64,000 nucleotides of DNA from Xanthostigma xanthostigma (GCA_963575645.1 OY754465.1:37397501-37461500), one strand, 5' to 3'. Counted from the stretch's first letter, positions 11,446-24,800 are shown. Translations and numbers: made by a program. Notes: generated by a model from the letters alone, not told the origin.

Positions 11446-11502
11446 CTTTTAGTTCGATTTATTGTCAAAAATTTGCCGGAAAAAAAACAATTTTTTTTTT
11501 CG

Positions 11503-11588
11503 GCGTGGACGGGATTAGAACCCACGACCCGTGATGCCGAGAGTTGACGTCAGCAAAGACCCGTGCTTTAGACCGCACGGCTACCCAT
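11503..11588 (-). tRNA. tRNA-Leu-like relic with long variable arm
   Basis: The minus strand has an A-box region TAGCCGTGCGGTCTAAAGC, close to the tRNA-Leu D-arm, then a spacer consistent with a long variable arm. A T-arm CGTGGGTTCTAATCCCGTC and 3' strand CCACGCC follow. The 5' acceptor strand does not pair with CCACGCC, so it is a relic or a tRNA-derived head. Confidence 0.45.
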
Positions 11589-11685
11589 TGTACTTACAGT
11601 GCTGGCATATTATACCACTATATAAACCACTTGCTGTAGTCCAAATGGAGATTACAAACATACATACAAACTTACAAATGAAACT

Positions 11686-12080
11686 AATATAAAGCGTGTA
11701 AAAACACTGTTATAGCATATATTTCATTTGCGCATGTGTAGATTTCCCCCCAAAAAAATTACAAAACTTTTGTAAACATAGATGGAATAATAAACCGTAA
11801 TGAAAAGTATACCGTTATTGTATAAAAAGCAACCTTTCAATATATACTTATATCTCTTCTACGCATGCGCCAATTTTCCTCAAAAATTTATTTTACAAAA
11901 CTTCTGTAAAGCAAAATAATAAACCGTTATGAAAAATGTACAATTATATATAGAAACAACATTATAGTATATATCTCTTTTACGCTTGCGCCGATGTTCC
12001 CAAAAAAGAATAGACCTTTTTAATATTTGCATATCAAATATATCCTTTCAAAATTTGGTTTTAATCCGGTCATCCGTGGC
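11686..12080 (+). repeat. Three tandem partial copies of a dispersed repeat
   Basis: Three successive blocks each contain a variant of 'TATAGCATATATCTC', then a GCGCATG-like box and 'ATTTTCCCCAAAA', spaced about 150 bp. The same block occurs at 60170-60300, 46460-46510 and, inverted, at 5860-5960. Confidence 0.5.
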
Positions 12081-12129
12081 GTTGGAACGGTAAAAAAATG
12101 TCAAAAATGACGTTTTCATCTGTCAAAGT

Positions 12130-12960
12130 ACTCCGAAGGCGTTCTATTTCACATAATATTAATGTTAAAACACTGACTAATATTTGAAATGACATCCGTT
12201 TTTAACGAATGCAATCTATTCATTTTAAAACAGAACATACGCAATGTTTAAATTTCCATATTACAGTGAGCCACAGACAAAGACGACCGATCCACGTGCG
12301 CGATGTATTAGACAAAATTGAATTTATACAACTTGTTTTTTTCTACAGATTGTATCAAATCAAAACGGTCCATAGGACATTCTGTGTGCAAGACAGAGAC
12401 GATATATAAAGATCTAAAGCAGTAAGTAAGAATGAGATAAATGATCGCTAATATAGTTACTGTAGTTACGTAAATAAATAATTACGTACACTGTAAATCT
12501 TTTTACCAATTTATCAATTAAAACAACTACAAATAAATTTATTATGTTGGCGGTTGAATTACCACCATAAAACCATTTAATTATTTGGATTTTTTCCCGA
12601 ACAGTATAAATAGCCATTTTATCAATAATTTCACTAATGAATACTGACATTTGATAAAATTGTGATTTTTACTGTAGAAAACAAAGACGATACTATCAGA
12701 TTCTATAACCACAGTAACTAGCTATTAGCGATCATTTATCTCATTCTTACTTACTGCTTTAGTGCTTTATATAATATCGTCTCTGTCTTACACACAGAAT
12801 TTTCTATGGACTGTTTTGATTTGATACAATCTGTATATAAAGCTGTATAAAAAAGTGTTTCGGCGAATTCTGTTATACGAAACCTATGTAAAATTTTCTC
12901 CTCTTTCGTTTAAGATAGGTCTCGAAACGATCTGACTTACATTGAGCGAATTATATGCAA
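12130..12960 (+). repeat. Dispersed repeat 'X', copy 2, split by a transposon
   Basis: Co-linear with 6795-7160, but interrupted between 12345 and 12834 by a TA-flanked inverted-repeat element. The two halves (12130-12345 and 12834-12960) join to the same order as copy 1. Confidence 0.65.
12346..12833. mobile_element. 488-bp MITE, TA target duplication, nested in repeat X
   Basis: Begins CAGATTGTATCAAATC and ends with the exact inverse, GATTTGATACAATCTG. Inverted similarity continues for about 120 bp on each side ('AGTAAGTAAGAATGAGATAA'). TA flanks at 12344-12345 and 12834-12835. The uninterrupted copy of the host repeat near 7018-7026 shows the pre-insertion state. No transposase. A Tc1/mariner-type derivative is likely from the TA. 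Confidence 0.8.
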
Positions 12961-12989
12961 AAAAAAAAAATTTTATTAGTTTGCTCCCC

Positions 12990-13160
12990 TTTGGGGGTTT
13001 TTCTAGCGGCAATAGAAATACACATTCTGTGAAAATTTCAAGACTATCTATTACGGTTCATGAGATACAGCCGGCTGACAGACGGACGGACGGACAGCGT
13101 AGGCTTAGTAATAGAGTCCCGTTGAGCACCCTTCGGATACAGAACCCAAAAAAAAAATTA
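12990..13160 (+). repeat. Interspersed-repeat tail with GACGGACGGACG motif
   Basis: Contains 'TTCATGAGATACAGCC', 'GACAGACGGACGGACGGAC', 'AATAGAGTCCCGTTGAGC' and 'GGATACAGAACCC'. This block is widespread in lepidopteran genomes. An open frame through it (12942-13331) is not a gene. Confidence 0.6.
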
Positions 13161-13370
13161 GAATTATGTTTCGTCGAAACCCTACTGATTCTTGCAAGCC
13201 AGTATTTATTAAACACAGTATTAGTATATGCGATTTACATGCTAAAATCAGTTTGTTTTCTGTTCAGACATAAGCATTTGTTCATTGCCATTTGCCAGGT
13301 CACAATAATTATGATACATGAAGTCGTTTAAATCACGGTATACCGGATCATCACCTCTTACTATATACTA

Positions 13371-13460
13371 AGTATACGTTACTTTGCTGTCAAGTTATTT
13401 GGCAGCTTACCTGCTGAAATTGTAAGCACCAAAAGCTGCAAGTTATTTAAAAAAATGTAA
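13371..13460 (+). pseudogene. Non-LTR RT C-terminal fragment
   Basis: A 30-codon frame ending in a stop reads VKLFGSLPAEI followed by SCKLFKKM. It has the same 'KLFN.LP.EI ... FKK' end block as the other jockey/CR1-like fragments in this window, here on the plus strand. Only the last part of the ORF is present. Upstream sequence is a different repeat tail, so the fragment is 5' truncated. Short, so identification rests on the motif. Confidence 0.45.
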
Positions 13461-13586
13461 ATTATTTCATAGACAAGTGCCCGTACCAAATTTTTTTACT
13501 GCTGTATTTGATTTTATGACATAACATTTTTTTTTATTGGTGCCCTATTTTACCTATTTAAAGCCCGCCTCAGAGTGTTTAAATCG

Positions 13587-13616
13587 AACTTTAAAAAACG
13601 CGCGTTTTTTAAAGTT
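13587..13616. repeat. Perfect 30-bp palindrome centred on CGCGCG
   Basis: AACTTTAAAAAACG and CGTTTTTTAAAGTT flank a CG centre with no spacer, forming a two-fold symmetric site. No other copy was noticed in the window. Confidence 0.7.
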
Positions 13617-14387
13617 ACCATGGGAACATCAACAACTCGAGAATTTTTTGATTATTGATTTGACAGGAGTAGCGTGTAACTTCAAATAAAATATTACTAA
13701 CAAATGTAAAACCTTTATTCAAACATTATTAAACAATTAATTTTTAATGACAAATTGCAAATTAATTTCTGTTTTTCTCATTTCCATGACAACGAAAGGT
13801 ATACTGATGTCACATCACGAATTCGACCATTTTACATTAAAAACAGTACAAAGCTGTATAAAATGCGTCATTTAAGCAATTTACAATTATTAAGTAATGG
13901 TCAAAATATTTCAGTAGGTTGTAATGACATTCCTTTATTAGATAAGCGTTTAATTATAATTTAAATCTATTTAGCGCCAGGCTTTTGTTAGATTCATATA
14001 GTTCCATTTTTTTGTAGCAAACTAAGCAACTGTAGATAATAGATATATGATAATCATACACAGTTAAAAAATATATACCAAAAAAAGTTCCAGGAAGTAC
14101 CAATTAAAATTTTTCAATCACGTCGACAACACGTCACGCAATTAAGAAAAAATGTACGGTATCGTGTAACGAGCAACGTCAGAGGCGTACCTAGAAATAA
14201 ATAATCCAGGGTGTCTTTTTTTCTTACGTATAATTCCTTTAACTCCGGTCCTTAGTGTTCAGCGCTCCCACAAGTCTGGCGTCCGGGGCTCATGCTCCAG
14301 CTGCGCTTCCACGTCTTGGTACGGTACTGCACGCGAAATATGCAAGAAACTCTTTCTGTGCTGCTAAATCTCTATGACGTGATTTTG

Positions 14388-14509
14388 ATATTTATTTTGT
14401 GTCAATTTATGTTGTTTATAGTAAAAACTGAGTTATTGTTAGTGTTCAGACACAATAACAATATCTCAATTTTTACTATAAACAACATAAATTGACACAA
14501 AATAAATAT
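14388..14509. repeat. 122-bp hairpin-forming inverted repeat
   Basis: 'ATATTTATTTTGTGTCAATT' at 14388 is inverted at 14490-14509, and the arms are near-identical for about 54 bp. The loop is about 14 bp. No flanking duplication recognised. Confidence 0.7.
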
Positions 14510-15310
14510 GTACCTACACAGACGATTCTCATCAATTCTTGTACTGTGTTTTATTCGAAAATCTATAAAAAAAACCAAAATAAAAAAACTTTTAAAGGAG
14601 GTCGAGTCAAAAATTCAAAATTTTAGACAATATGAACAGTTATATTGTTGAAAAAATAAAATTCAAAATATATTTTTAAATCATGCAATCAAGTGACAGT
14701 CAATGAAATATTGACGTAAAACAACAGAAAACTCATAAAATCAAATATAAGTCATGATAGAATAAATTTCAAAAATAACTATGCTATGAAGTAGGTGGGT
14801 ATATATTTTTAAAGCTAATAGAAAAAAAAACTAAACTTTGCCCTTTAGTAGTAATAAGCAACTAATTAAATAAAACACGAAGATCCTGATTTAGCAAGTT
14901 TTACATAAATTCTCAATAAGTAAATGGTAACCGCGTTTGCTCTTCTACGCTTGTGTTCTCTTGAGGGTAGGGATACAAGTCTGTAGGTGGGAGTGTTTCT
15001 CTATTGCAAGTAAAAGCAAGAGCGATCTGTGTGTAAGTGAGAAAAAAAATGCAATGTTGCTAATACCTTTGTCTAAGTTGATATGTATCATCTTTGAATA
15101 AATCTAACGAATGGATATTATTGTACACACCGTATATAAAATTAGGAGGTCTGGTATAAAGCCTAGGTTTTTCCCCGCACCGCGTACTCTGCAAAAGTGC
15201 CTACCCAACTCCCTTAAAGACATGCTTTTATAGATATGCACTTATTTCAATAAAAACTTGTCTTTAATTAAATATTGCGTACTTTTTAATCTTTCAAATT
15301 TTGTTTACAC
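14510..15310. other. AT-rich stretch, nothing recognised
   Basis: No coding frame, repeat pair or RNA-gene motif supported. Confidence 0.3.
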
Positions 15311-15312
15311 TT

Positions 15313-15806
15313 ATGGCCATATTCACCGAACGTAAGTTGTTATTTATTCGGTTCATTTGTTCTTCAGGTAACTATTCCTCCGAATAAATAGCGATAAGTC
15401 AATTCACCAAACATTGTGTTTACTGCAGGTATAAATCTATTCTGTCTTACTTCCAGGGTATAAATATTTATTCGCTTGATAAAATAATAACGGCCCCAAC
15501 ATAGATCATAATATCTAACCTATAAACGTGGATTATTATATCTACAGTTGCTCTTGTAAATTTATTTATGTGTTGTTTATTAACCTTTTGTAAAGTGCAT
15601 AGTTGTAAAACATTAAAGTTAGTGGAAGTTTTGTGTGCAATTGGATTAGGATAAAACATTTTTATTTTGTGAAACTTTTTTTGACGTTTACACTATAACG
15701 CCATCGGTCGGAACAGCAAAATATTCAACAAAAAGAGCAAGAAGTATAGTGCAGTGTATACTTATTCTTTAACTAACTTTTCTAGTGTTCGGTGATTGTG
15801 GGCATT
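15313..15806. mobile_element. Possible inverted-repeat element
   Basis: 'GGCCATATTCACCGAACG' near 15313 is mirrored by 'GTTCGGTGATTGTGGGC' near 15789-15805. The inverted match is short, and I see no clean target duplication. No coding content. Confidence 0.3.
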
Positions 15807-16019
15807 AGAGCGTCAACTTATAAATCGATTTTTTAATTCAAAAAACGATTGATTCATGTATGTAAGCCTAATACATATTATGCGAAAGTGGTTTTAAATT
15901 ACCTGGCAATATTTGACTTAAGGGACGTAGTCCTATGCTCAAGCTCGTTTTCAACCCTTTTTTCAGATTTTTTTTAATAACAAAATAATGTACAATCATT
16001 TCAATTTTGTTACATGTTT

Positions 16020-16720
16020 TTACTGACATCGTAAACTAAGAAAAAAAATTTGAAAAGAAGTTTGACCTTGCAGGCCATCCCTGTAACTTCCCGCTATTTT
16101 CGAGTTCAAAACGCTCAAAAATATATAAAATATAGCAAGAAGTTTATTTTTTAGCTCTTCGAGCTCAAAAAAGAACACTTTGTTACGAAATTTTCGTTCA
16201 CGATATCTCATGAACAAATGAACCGATTTTGATGCGATTTGCGGCAGTCGACGCAATTTTTTAACCTAAAAAAGTAATTTAATACAGAAAAATCGATCTC
16301 ATAGGAATTTTACGAGCAATTTAAAAAAAACACTTTTTTAAAAAATTTTCGTTCACGATATCTCGTGAACAAATGAGCCGATTTTGATGCGGTTTGCTGC
16401 AATCGACGCAGTTTTTTTAACCTAAGAAAGTAAATTATTACAAAAAAATCGATTTGATAAGAATTTTACGAGTAATTTTAAATAATTACTTTTTTCCTAA
16501 TTTTTCGTTCACGTTATCTCATGAACATATGAACCAATTTTGATATGGTTTGCGGCGATCGACGCAGTTTTTTTAGCCTAAGAAAGTAATTTATTACAAA
16601 AAAATCAATCTGATAACAATTTTAAGAGTCATTTTAAAAAAACACTTTTTTACGATTTTTTCGTTCACGGTTTCTCGTGAACAAATGAACCGATTTTGAT
16701 GCGGTTTGCGGAAATCGACG
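16020..16720 (+). repeat. Tandem repeat of ~157 bp, about four units, with 5' leader
   Basis: 'TTCGTTCACGATATCTC' recurs at about 16190, 16347, 16503 and 16660. Each is followed by 'GAACCGATTTTGATGCGGTT' variants and 'CGACGCAGTTTTTT'. The leader (16060-16185) has 'GCAGGCCATCCCTG' and 'ACTTCCCGCTATTTTCGAG'. An inverted copy of leader plus about two units lies at 37400-37790. Confidence 0.75.
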
Positions 16721-16956
16721 CAGTTTGTTAAGAAGAAGAGCTGATTAGTTTTTGGAATTAATCGGTTTAGTAGTTTAGAAATTTTTTTACAAAAACAAAT
16801 TTTTAAAAATTTTTGAAACTTGTTTTTTTAAGATTTCTCAAAATTTTTTGGGCCGAATCGTTTCAAATTTTCAGGAAGTCTAAGTTCACCAAGATCACGT
16901 CAGATGCCGCAAACCGCGTTTCAGTCGGACACTCCGTTCAAAAGATATAAAAGGTT

Positions 16957-17008
<52 letters not shown>

Positions 17009-17165
17009 TACAGCCCTACGGACATCATCGCCAAAATAGTTTCAATAGCTTCCTAGGACCTCAAAACGTCGAGATCTGGCGAAAACTCGATTTTCGAAAA
17101 TCGGGGTGAAACCAATAACTTCCCGATTTTTGAAAAAAAAATTTTTTTTTTTTTTAAAGCGGGAA
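16721..17165 (+). repeat. Dispersed repeat with AC microsatellite
   Basis: Second copy of the 4320-4640 repeat, carrying a longer (AC)n/(CATA)n tract at about 16955-17012 and ending at 'AACTTCCCGATTTTT'. Confidence 0.6.
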
Positions 17166-18072
17166 GTTAAAAATTTTTTTTGGTTAATTTTACGCCATTT
17201 TATAATTGTTTTTTTAACCTAAAGTAGACAACTTTAAATGGAGGTAGGTGGGTAGCGCGGGTGATAACTGATAACGTCACTTGGAGTCATCTGAATTAGG
17301 TATAAAAATTAAATTGGTTATTGTTTCGTAGGCTTGTGGCTCTATCCCGTACTATAAATAAACATTTTTATTGATTAATAACAAAATGGCGGGCTTTAAA
17401 AAAAAACAACGAGAAAATCGTGATTTTGTCGTTGAAAATCGGTTAAAAAAATAGATATAATTTTTATAATTAAGTAATTCTAGTACCGGACAGAGCTATT
17501 GTTATGTAGAATACCCTGTGTAAAATTGAAAACAATCGGTTGTATACAGTTGTTTCAATCACCCGTGCCGCTTACAAAATAGTAGTTTTGAGAAAAACGC
17601 GTTTAAAGTTTTGATTTCAGATTTCTTACAAAAAAATAAAAATAAATATTTACACTAATCATCTATGCCTGGTGTATAGAAAACCTTCCATTTCTTCAAA
17701 GGCATCGTTTTCTGCTAATTATTTTGCTGTACCTTGCGAGAGTATAAGGGTAACGTGATAAAAATTGAGAGGTAAGAGCAGGTAAGAGTCTTACCGTAAG
17801 ACCGTTGCTGTTCTCGACTCTATGCTATAGCTTTGTAAATATTTAATATTTCGGTCTAAAATTTTTACAGTATTTTCTCAATACTAAAAATGTAAAAAAA
17901 ATAAATTCGCTTTTCCGAAACCCGAACACCAGTCTACGTCCTTAAACTGACTGACATATACATACATGTGAAATTGAGTAAAAGCTTGTAATAATAATAC
18001 GTTTTACTTTAATCGACAATTTAGGGACAGTTTTGCAAAATAAAATAAGTCAATAAAGTTAAAGTGAATAGT
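17166..18072. other. Left flank of the foldback element
   Basis: AT-rich. No gene or defined repeat recognised. It ends at the 9-bp target duplication. Confidence 0.35.
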
Positions 18073-18081
18073 GAAGATGGA
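18073..18081 (+). repeat. 9-bp target-site duplication, left (GAAGATGGA)
   Basis: Identical to 34869-34877. The two copies sit exactly outside the outermost bases of the inverted arms (GGCTCC at 18082, GGAGCC ending 34868). Confidence 0.85.
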
Positions 18082-18881
18082 GGCTCCGTGAAACCAGCCG
18101 CAACTTTGTTAGCCGCATGGACCAAAATGGGTGGGCTGGTTTGTGCTTCGTTTGTGCCCTTTCCTGCTTTAAAAATTTTCGTTCCTGCTTTTAGCGTTTC
18201 CGAGAAAATCGAAAATTTTATAACTGCGGCCAGGATCACGCCAGCCGCAACTTTTTTGATTTTGTAATTTTTTTACTTGCGGCTGGTTTGTGCTTCGTTT
18301 GTGCCCTTTCCTGCTCCAAAAAAATTCGTTCCTGCTTTTCGCGTTTCCGAGAAAATCGAAGAAATTTTAGCTGCGGCCAGGTTCACGCTAGCCGCAACTT
18401 TTTGGAATTTGTACATTTTTTACTTGCGGCTGGTTTGTGCTTCGTTTGTGCCTTTTCCTGCTTAAAAAAATTTCGTTCCTGCTTTTCCCGTTCTCGAGAA
18501 AATCAAAAAAGAAAATTCGGTAAGCGTGAAGTTAGCCGCAACTTTGTTAGCCGCACGGACCAAAATAGGTGGGATGGATTGAGCTTCGTTTGTGCCTTTT
18601 CCTGCTTAAAAAATTTTCGTTCCTGCTTTACGAGTTTCCGAGAAAAATACGAAAAAAGAAAATGCAATTCTACACTGACCGGCACAAAAAACGCAACACC
18701 TAAAATGATGACCAGTTTAGAATTGCAATAACTTTTAAACGTATCGCTCGACTTGAATGAGTTTTTTTTTATTTGAAAGGTCTATGCTTTGTCAATATTT
18801 CTGTAAGTGCTCTGCTCATTTTGGCGCTCTTCCATTTCGGCTGTAAAGAATAACGCTAATGCTCGTTTTCCCCATACACAT
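18082..18881 (+). repeat. Foldback outer arm, left: four ~147-bp subrepeats plus unique block
   Basis: The subrepeat core 'GGCTGGTTTGTGCTTCGTTT' starts near 18133, 18280 and 18427, with a diverged fourth near 18571. Each is followed by 'TTTCCTGCT', 'TTCGTTCCTGCTTT' and 'CGAGAAAATC'. 18661-18881 is a non-repeated block starting at 'ACTGACCGGCACAAAAAACG'. The mirror image is at 34069-34868. Confidence 0.8.
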
Positions 18882-21800
18882 TGAAATCTGTGTTTTTGCA
18901 TATTCTCTACTTGCAGCTCGAAAAACTGTTTAGAACTGCTAAAGTATTATGATGCGGCTGATTAGTGCCTACTATGGAAAGTTTCCTGCCTTCATAATAT
19001 GTTCGAAATATTTAACCCTTTCTAGAGAAAATCGACATATTCTAATATATCTGTGTTTTCACGTATTCTTGACGTGCGGCTCGAGAAACTGTTTGGAACT
19101 GCTGAAGTATTATGATGCGGATGATTAGTGCCTACTATGGAAAGATTCCTGCCTCCATAATATGTTCGGAATATTTAACCCTTTCTAAAGAAAATCGACA
19201 TATTATAATATATCTGTGTTTTTACTTATTCTGGACGTGCGGCTCGAGAAACTGTTTGGAACTGCTGATGTATTATGACGCGGCTGATTAGTGCCTACTG
19301 TGGAAAGATTCCTGCCTTCATAATATGTTCGGAAAACTTAACCCTCTCTGGAGAAAATCGACATATTCTAATATATCTGTGTTTTTACTTATTCTGGACG
19401 TGCGGCTCGAGAAACTGTTTGGAACTGCTGAAGTATTATGACGTGGCTGATTAGTGCCTACTATGGAAAGATTCCTGCCTTCATAATATGTTCGGAAAAT
19501 TTAACCCTTTATAGAGAAAATCGACATATTCTAATATATCTGTGTTTTTACGTATTCTGGACGTGCGGCTCGACAAACTGTTTGGAACTGCTGAAGTATT
19601 ATGCCGCGGCTGATTAGTGCCTACTATGGAAAGATTCCTGCCTTCATAATATGTTCGGAAAATTTAACCCTTTTTGGAGAAAATCGACATATTCTAATAT
19701 ATCTATGTTTTTACGTATTCTGGACGTGCGGCTCGACAAACTGTTTGGAACTGCTGAATTATTATGATGCGGATGATTAGTGCCTACTATGGAAAGATTC
19801 CTGCCTCCATAATATGTTCGGAATATTTAACCCTTTCTAAAGAAAAACGACATATTCTAATATATCTGTGTTTTTACGTATTCTGGACGTGCGGCTCGAC
19901 AAACTGTTTGGAACTGCTGAAGTATTATGACGTGGCTGATTAGTGCCTACTATGGAAAGATTCCTGCCTTCATAATATGTTCGGAATATTTAACCCTTTC
20001 TAAAGAAAATCGACATATTCTAATATATCTGTGTTTTTACTTATTCTGGACGTGCGGCTCGAGAAACTGTTTGGAACTGCTGAAGTAATATGACGCGGCG
20101 GATTAGTGCCTACTATGGAAAGATTCCTGCCTCCATAATATGTTCGGAATATTTAACCCTTTCTAAAGAAAATCGACATATTCTAATATATCTGTGTTTT
20201 TACTTATTCTGGACGTGCGGCTCGAGAAACTGTTTGGAACTGCTGAAGTATTATGACGCGGCTGATTAGTGCCTACTATGGAAAGATTCCTGCCTTCATA
20301 ATATGTTCGGAAAATTTAACCCTTTGTAGAGAAAATCGACATATTCTCATATATCTGTGTTTTTACGTATTCTGGACGTGCGGCTCGAAAAACTGTTTGG
20401 AACTGCTGAAGTATTATGTTGCGGCTGATTAGTACCTACTATGGAAAAATTCCTGCCTTCATAATATGTTCGGAAAATTTAACCCTTTTTGGAGAAAATC
20501 GACATATTCTAATATATCTATGTTTTTACGTATTCTGGACGTGCGGCTCGACAAACTGTTTGGAACTGCCGATGTATTATGACTCAGCTGATTAGTGCCT
20601 ACTATGGAAAGATTCCTGCCTTCATAATATGTTCGGAAAATTTAACCCTTTATAGAGAAAATCGACATATTCTAATATATCTGTGTTTTTACGTATTCTG
20701 GACGTGCGGCTCGACAAACTGTTTGGAACTGCTGAAGTATTATGACGTGGCTGATTAGTGCCTACTATGGAAAGATTCCTGCCTTCATAATATGTTCGGA
20801 AAATCTAACCCTTTTTGGAGAAAATCGACATATTCTAATATATCTATGTTTTTACGTATTCTGGACGTGCGGCTCGACAAACTGTTTGGAACTGCTGATG
20901 TATTATGACTCGGCTGATTAGTGCCTACTATGGAAAGATTCCTGCCTTCATAATATGTTCGGAAAATTTAACCCTTTATAGAGAAAATCGACATATTCTA
21001 ATATATCTGTGTTTTTACGTATTCTGGACGTGCGGCTCGACAAACTGTTTGGAACTGCTAAAGTATTATGACGTGTCTGATTAGTGCCTACTATGGAAAG
21101 ATTCCTGCCTTCATAATATGTTCGAAAAATCTAACCCTTTTTTGAGAAAATCGACATTTTCTAATATATCTATGTTTTTACGTATTCAGGACGTGCGGCT
21201 CGACAAACTGTTTGGAACTGCTGATGTATTATGACTCGGCTGATTAGTGCCTACTATGGAAAGATTCCTGCCTTCATAATATGTTCGGAAAATTTAACCC
21301 TTTATAGAGAAAATCGACATATTCTAATATATCTGTGTTTTTACGTATTCTGGACGTGCGGCTCGACAAACTGTTTGGAACTGCTAAAGTATTATGACGT
21401 GGCTGATTAGTGCCTACTATGGAAAGATTCCTGCCTCCATAATATGTTCGGAATATTTAACCCTTTCTAAAGAAAATCGACATATTCTAATATATCTGTG
21501 TTTTTACTTATTCTGGACGTGCGGCTCGACAAACTGTTTGGAACTGCTAAAGTATTATGACGCGGCTGATTAGTGCCTACTATGGAAAGATTCCTGCCTC
21601 CATAATATGTTCGGAATATTTAACCCTTTCTAAAGAAAATCGACATATTCTAATATATCTGTGTTTTTACCTATTCTGGACGTGCGGCTCGAGAAACTGT
21701 TTGGAACTGCTGAAGTATTATGACGCGGCTGATTAGTGCCTACTATGGAAAGATTCCTGCCTTCATAATATGTTCGGAAAATTTAACCCTTTTTGGAGAA

Positions 21801-24800
21801 AATCGACATATTCTAATATATCTATGTTTTTACGTATTCTGGACGTGCGGCTCGACAAACTGTTTGGAACTGCTGATGTATTATGACGCGGCTGATTAGT
21901 GCCTACTATAGAAAGATTCCTGCCTTCATAATATGTTCGGAAAATTTAACCCTTTATAGAGAAAATCGACATATTCTAATATATCTGTGTTTTTACGTAT
22001 TCTGGACGTGCGGCTCGACAAACTGTTTGGAACTGCTGATGTATTATGACGCGGCTGATTAGTGCCTACTATGGAAAGATTCCTGCCTTCATAATATGTT
22101 CGGAAAATTTAACCTTTTATAGAGAAAAACGACATATTCTAATATATCTGTGTTTTTACGTATTCTGGACATGCGGCTCGACAAACTGTTTGGAACTGCT
22201 GAAGTATTATGACGTGGCTGTTTAGTGCCTACTATGGAAAGATTCCTGCCTTCATAATATGTTCGGAAAATTTAACCCTTTCTAGAGAAAATCGACATAT
22301 TCTCATATATCTGTGTTTTTACGTATTCTGGATGTGCGGCTCGAAAAACTGTTTGGAACTGCTGAAGTATTATGTTGCGGCTGATTATTACCTACTATGG
22401 AAAGATTCCTGCCTTCATAATATGTTCGGAAAATTTAACCCTTTCCAGAGAAAATCGACATATTCTAATATATCTGTGTTTTTACTTATTCTGGACGTGC
22501 GGCTCGAGAAACTGTTTGGAACTGCTGAAGTATTATGACGCTGCTGATTAGTGCCTACTATGGAAAGATTCCTGCCTTCATAATATGTTCGGAAAATTTA
22601 ACCCTTTATAGAGAAAATCGACATATTCTAATATATCTGTGTTTTTACGTATTCTGGACGTGCGGCTCGAGAAACTGTTTGGAACTGCTGATGTATTATG
22701 ACGCGGCTGATTAGTGCCTACTGTGGAAAGATTCCTGCCTTCATAATATGTTCGGAAAATTTAACCCTCTCTGGAGAAAATCGACATATTCTAATGTATC
22801 TGTGTTTTTACGTATTCTGGACGTGCGGCTCGACAAACTGTTTGGAACTGCTGAAGTATTATGATGCGGATGATTAGTGCCTACTATGGAAAGATTCCTG
22901 CCTTCATAATATGTTCGGAAAATTTAACCCTTTTTGGAGAAAATCGACATATTCTAATATATCTGTGTTTTTACTTATTCTGGACGTGCGGCTCGAGAAA
23001 CTGTTTGGAACTGCTGAAGTATTATGACGCGGCTGATTAGTGCCTACTATGGAAAGATTCCTGCCTTCATAATATATTCGGAAAATTTAACCCTTTATAG
23101 AGAAAATCGACATATATCTGTGTTTTTACGTATTCTGGACGTGCGGCTCGACAAACTGTTTGGAACTGCTGATGTATTATGACGCGGCTGATTAGTGCCT
23201 ACTATGGAAAGATTCCTGCCTTCATAATATGTTCGGAAAATTTAACCCTTTGTAGAGAAAATCGACATATTCTCATATATCTGTGTTTTTACGTATTCTG
23301 GACGTGCGGCTCGAAAAACTGTTTGGAACTGCTGAAGTATTATGTTGCGGCTGATTAGTACCTACTATGGAAAAATTCCTGCCTTCATAATATGTTCGGA
23401 AAATTTAACCCTTTTTGGAGAAAATCGACATATTCTAATATATCTATGTTTTTACGTATTCTGGACGTGCGGCTCGACAAACTGTTTGGAACTGCCGATG
23501 TATTATGACTCAGCTGATTAGTGCCTACTATGGAAAGATTCCTGCCTTCATAATATGTTCGGAAAATTTAACCCTTTATAGAGAAAATCGACATATTCTA
23601 ATATATCTGTGTTTTTACGTGTTCTGGACGTGCGGCTCGACAAACTGTTTGGAACTGCTGATGTATTATGACGCGGCTGATTAGTGCCTACTATGGAAAG
23701 ATTCCTGCCTTCATAATATGTTCGGAAAATTTAACCCTTTATAGAGAAAATCGACATATTCTAATATATCTGTGTTTTTACGTATTCTGGACGTGCGGCT
23801 CGACAAACTGTTTGGAACTGCTGAAGTATTATGACGTGGCTGATTAGTGCCTACTATGGAAAGATTCCTGCCTTCATAATATGTTCGAAAAATTTAACCC
23901 TTTCTAGAGAAAATCGACATATTCTCATATATCTGTGTTTTTACGTATTCTGGATGTGCGGCTCGAAAAACTGTTTGGAACTGCTGAAGTATTATGTTGC
24001 GGCTGATTAGTACCTACTATGGAAAGATTCCTGCCTTCATAATATGTTCGGAAAATTTAACCCTTTCCAGAGAAAATCGACATATTCTAATATATCTGTG
24101 TTTTTACTTATTCTGGACGTGCGGCTCGAGAAACTGTTTGGAACTGCTGAAGTATTATGACGCGGCTGATTAGTGCCTACTATGGAAAGATTCCTGCCTT
24201 CATAATATGTTCGGAAAATTTAACCCTTTATAGAGAAAATCGACATATTCTAATATATCTGTGTTTTTACGTATTCTGGACGTGCGGCTCGAGAAACTGT
24301 TTGGAACTGCTGATGTATTATGACGCGGCTGATTAGTGCCTACTATGGAAAGATTCCTGCCTTCATAATATGTTCGGAAAATCTAACCCTTTTTGGAGAA
24401 AATCGACATTTTCTAATATATCTATGTTTTTACGTATTCAGGACGTGCGGCTCGACAAACTGTTTGGAACTGCTGAAGTATTATGACGCGGCTGATTAGT
24501 GCCTACTATGGAAAGATTCCTGCCTCCATAATATGTTCGGAATATTTAACCCTTTCTAAAGAAAATCGACATATTCTAATATATCTGTGTTTTTACTTAT
24601 TCTGGACGTGCGGCTTGACAAACTGTTTGGAACTGCTAAAGTATTATGACGCGGCTGATTAGTGCCTACTATGGAAAGATTCCTGCCTCCATAATATGTT
24701 CGGAATATTTAACCCTTTCTAAAGAAAATCGACATATTCTAATATATCTGTGTTTTTACTTATTCTGGACGTGCGGCTCGAGAAACTGTTTGGAACTGCT

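Noticed and set aside
12942..13331. 129-codon open frame
   Set aside because: It runs through a common interspersed-repeat tail (GACGGACGGACG block) and has no domain.
18288..18731. 147-codon open frame, identical to one at 34219-34662 on the other strand
   Set aside because: Both lie in the mirrored repeat arms. The protein is a low-complexity repeat of the ~147-bp unit (147 is divisible by three, which keeps the frame open). No domain, and identity is due to arm inversion.
22209..22538. 109-codon frame in the 163-bp array, near-identical to one at 25298-25627
   Set aside because: It spans two satellite units in different frames. Its recurrence reflects higher-order duplication, not selection on a protein.
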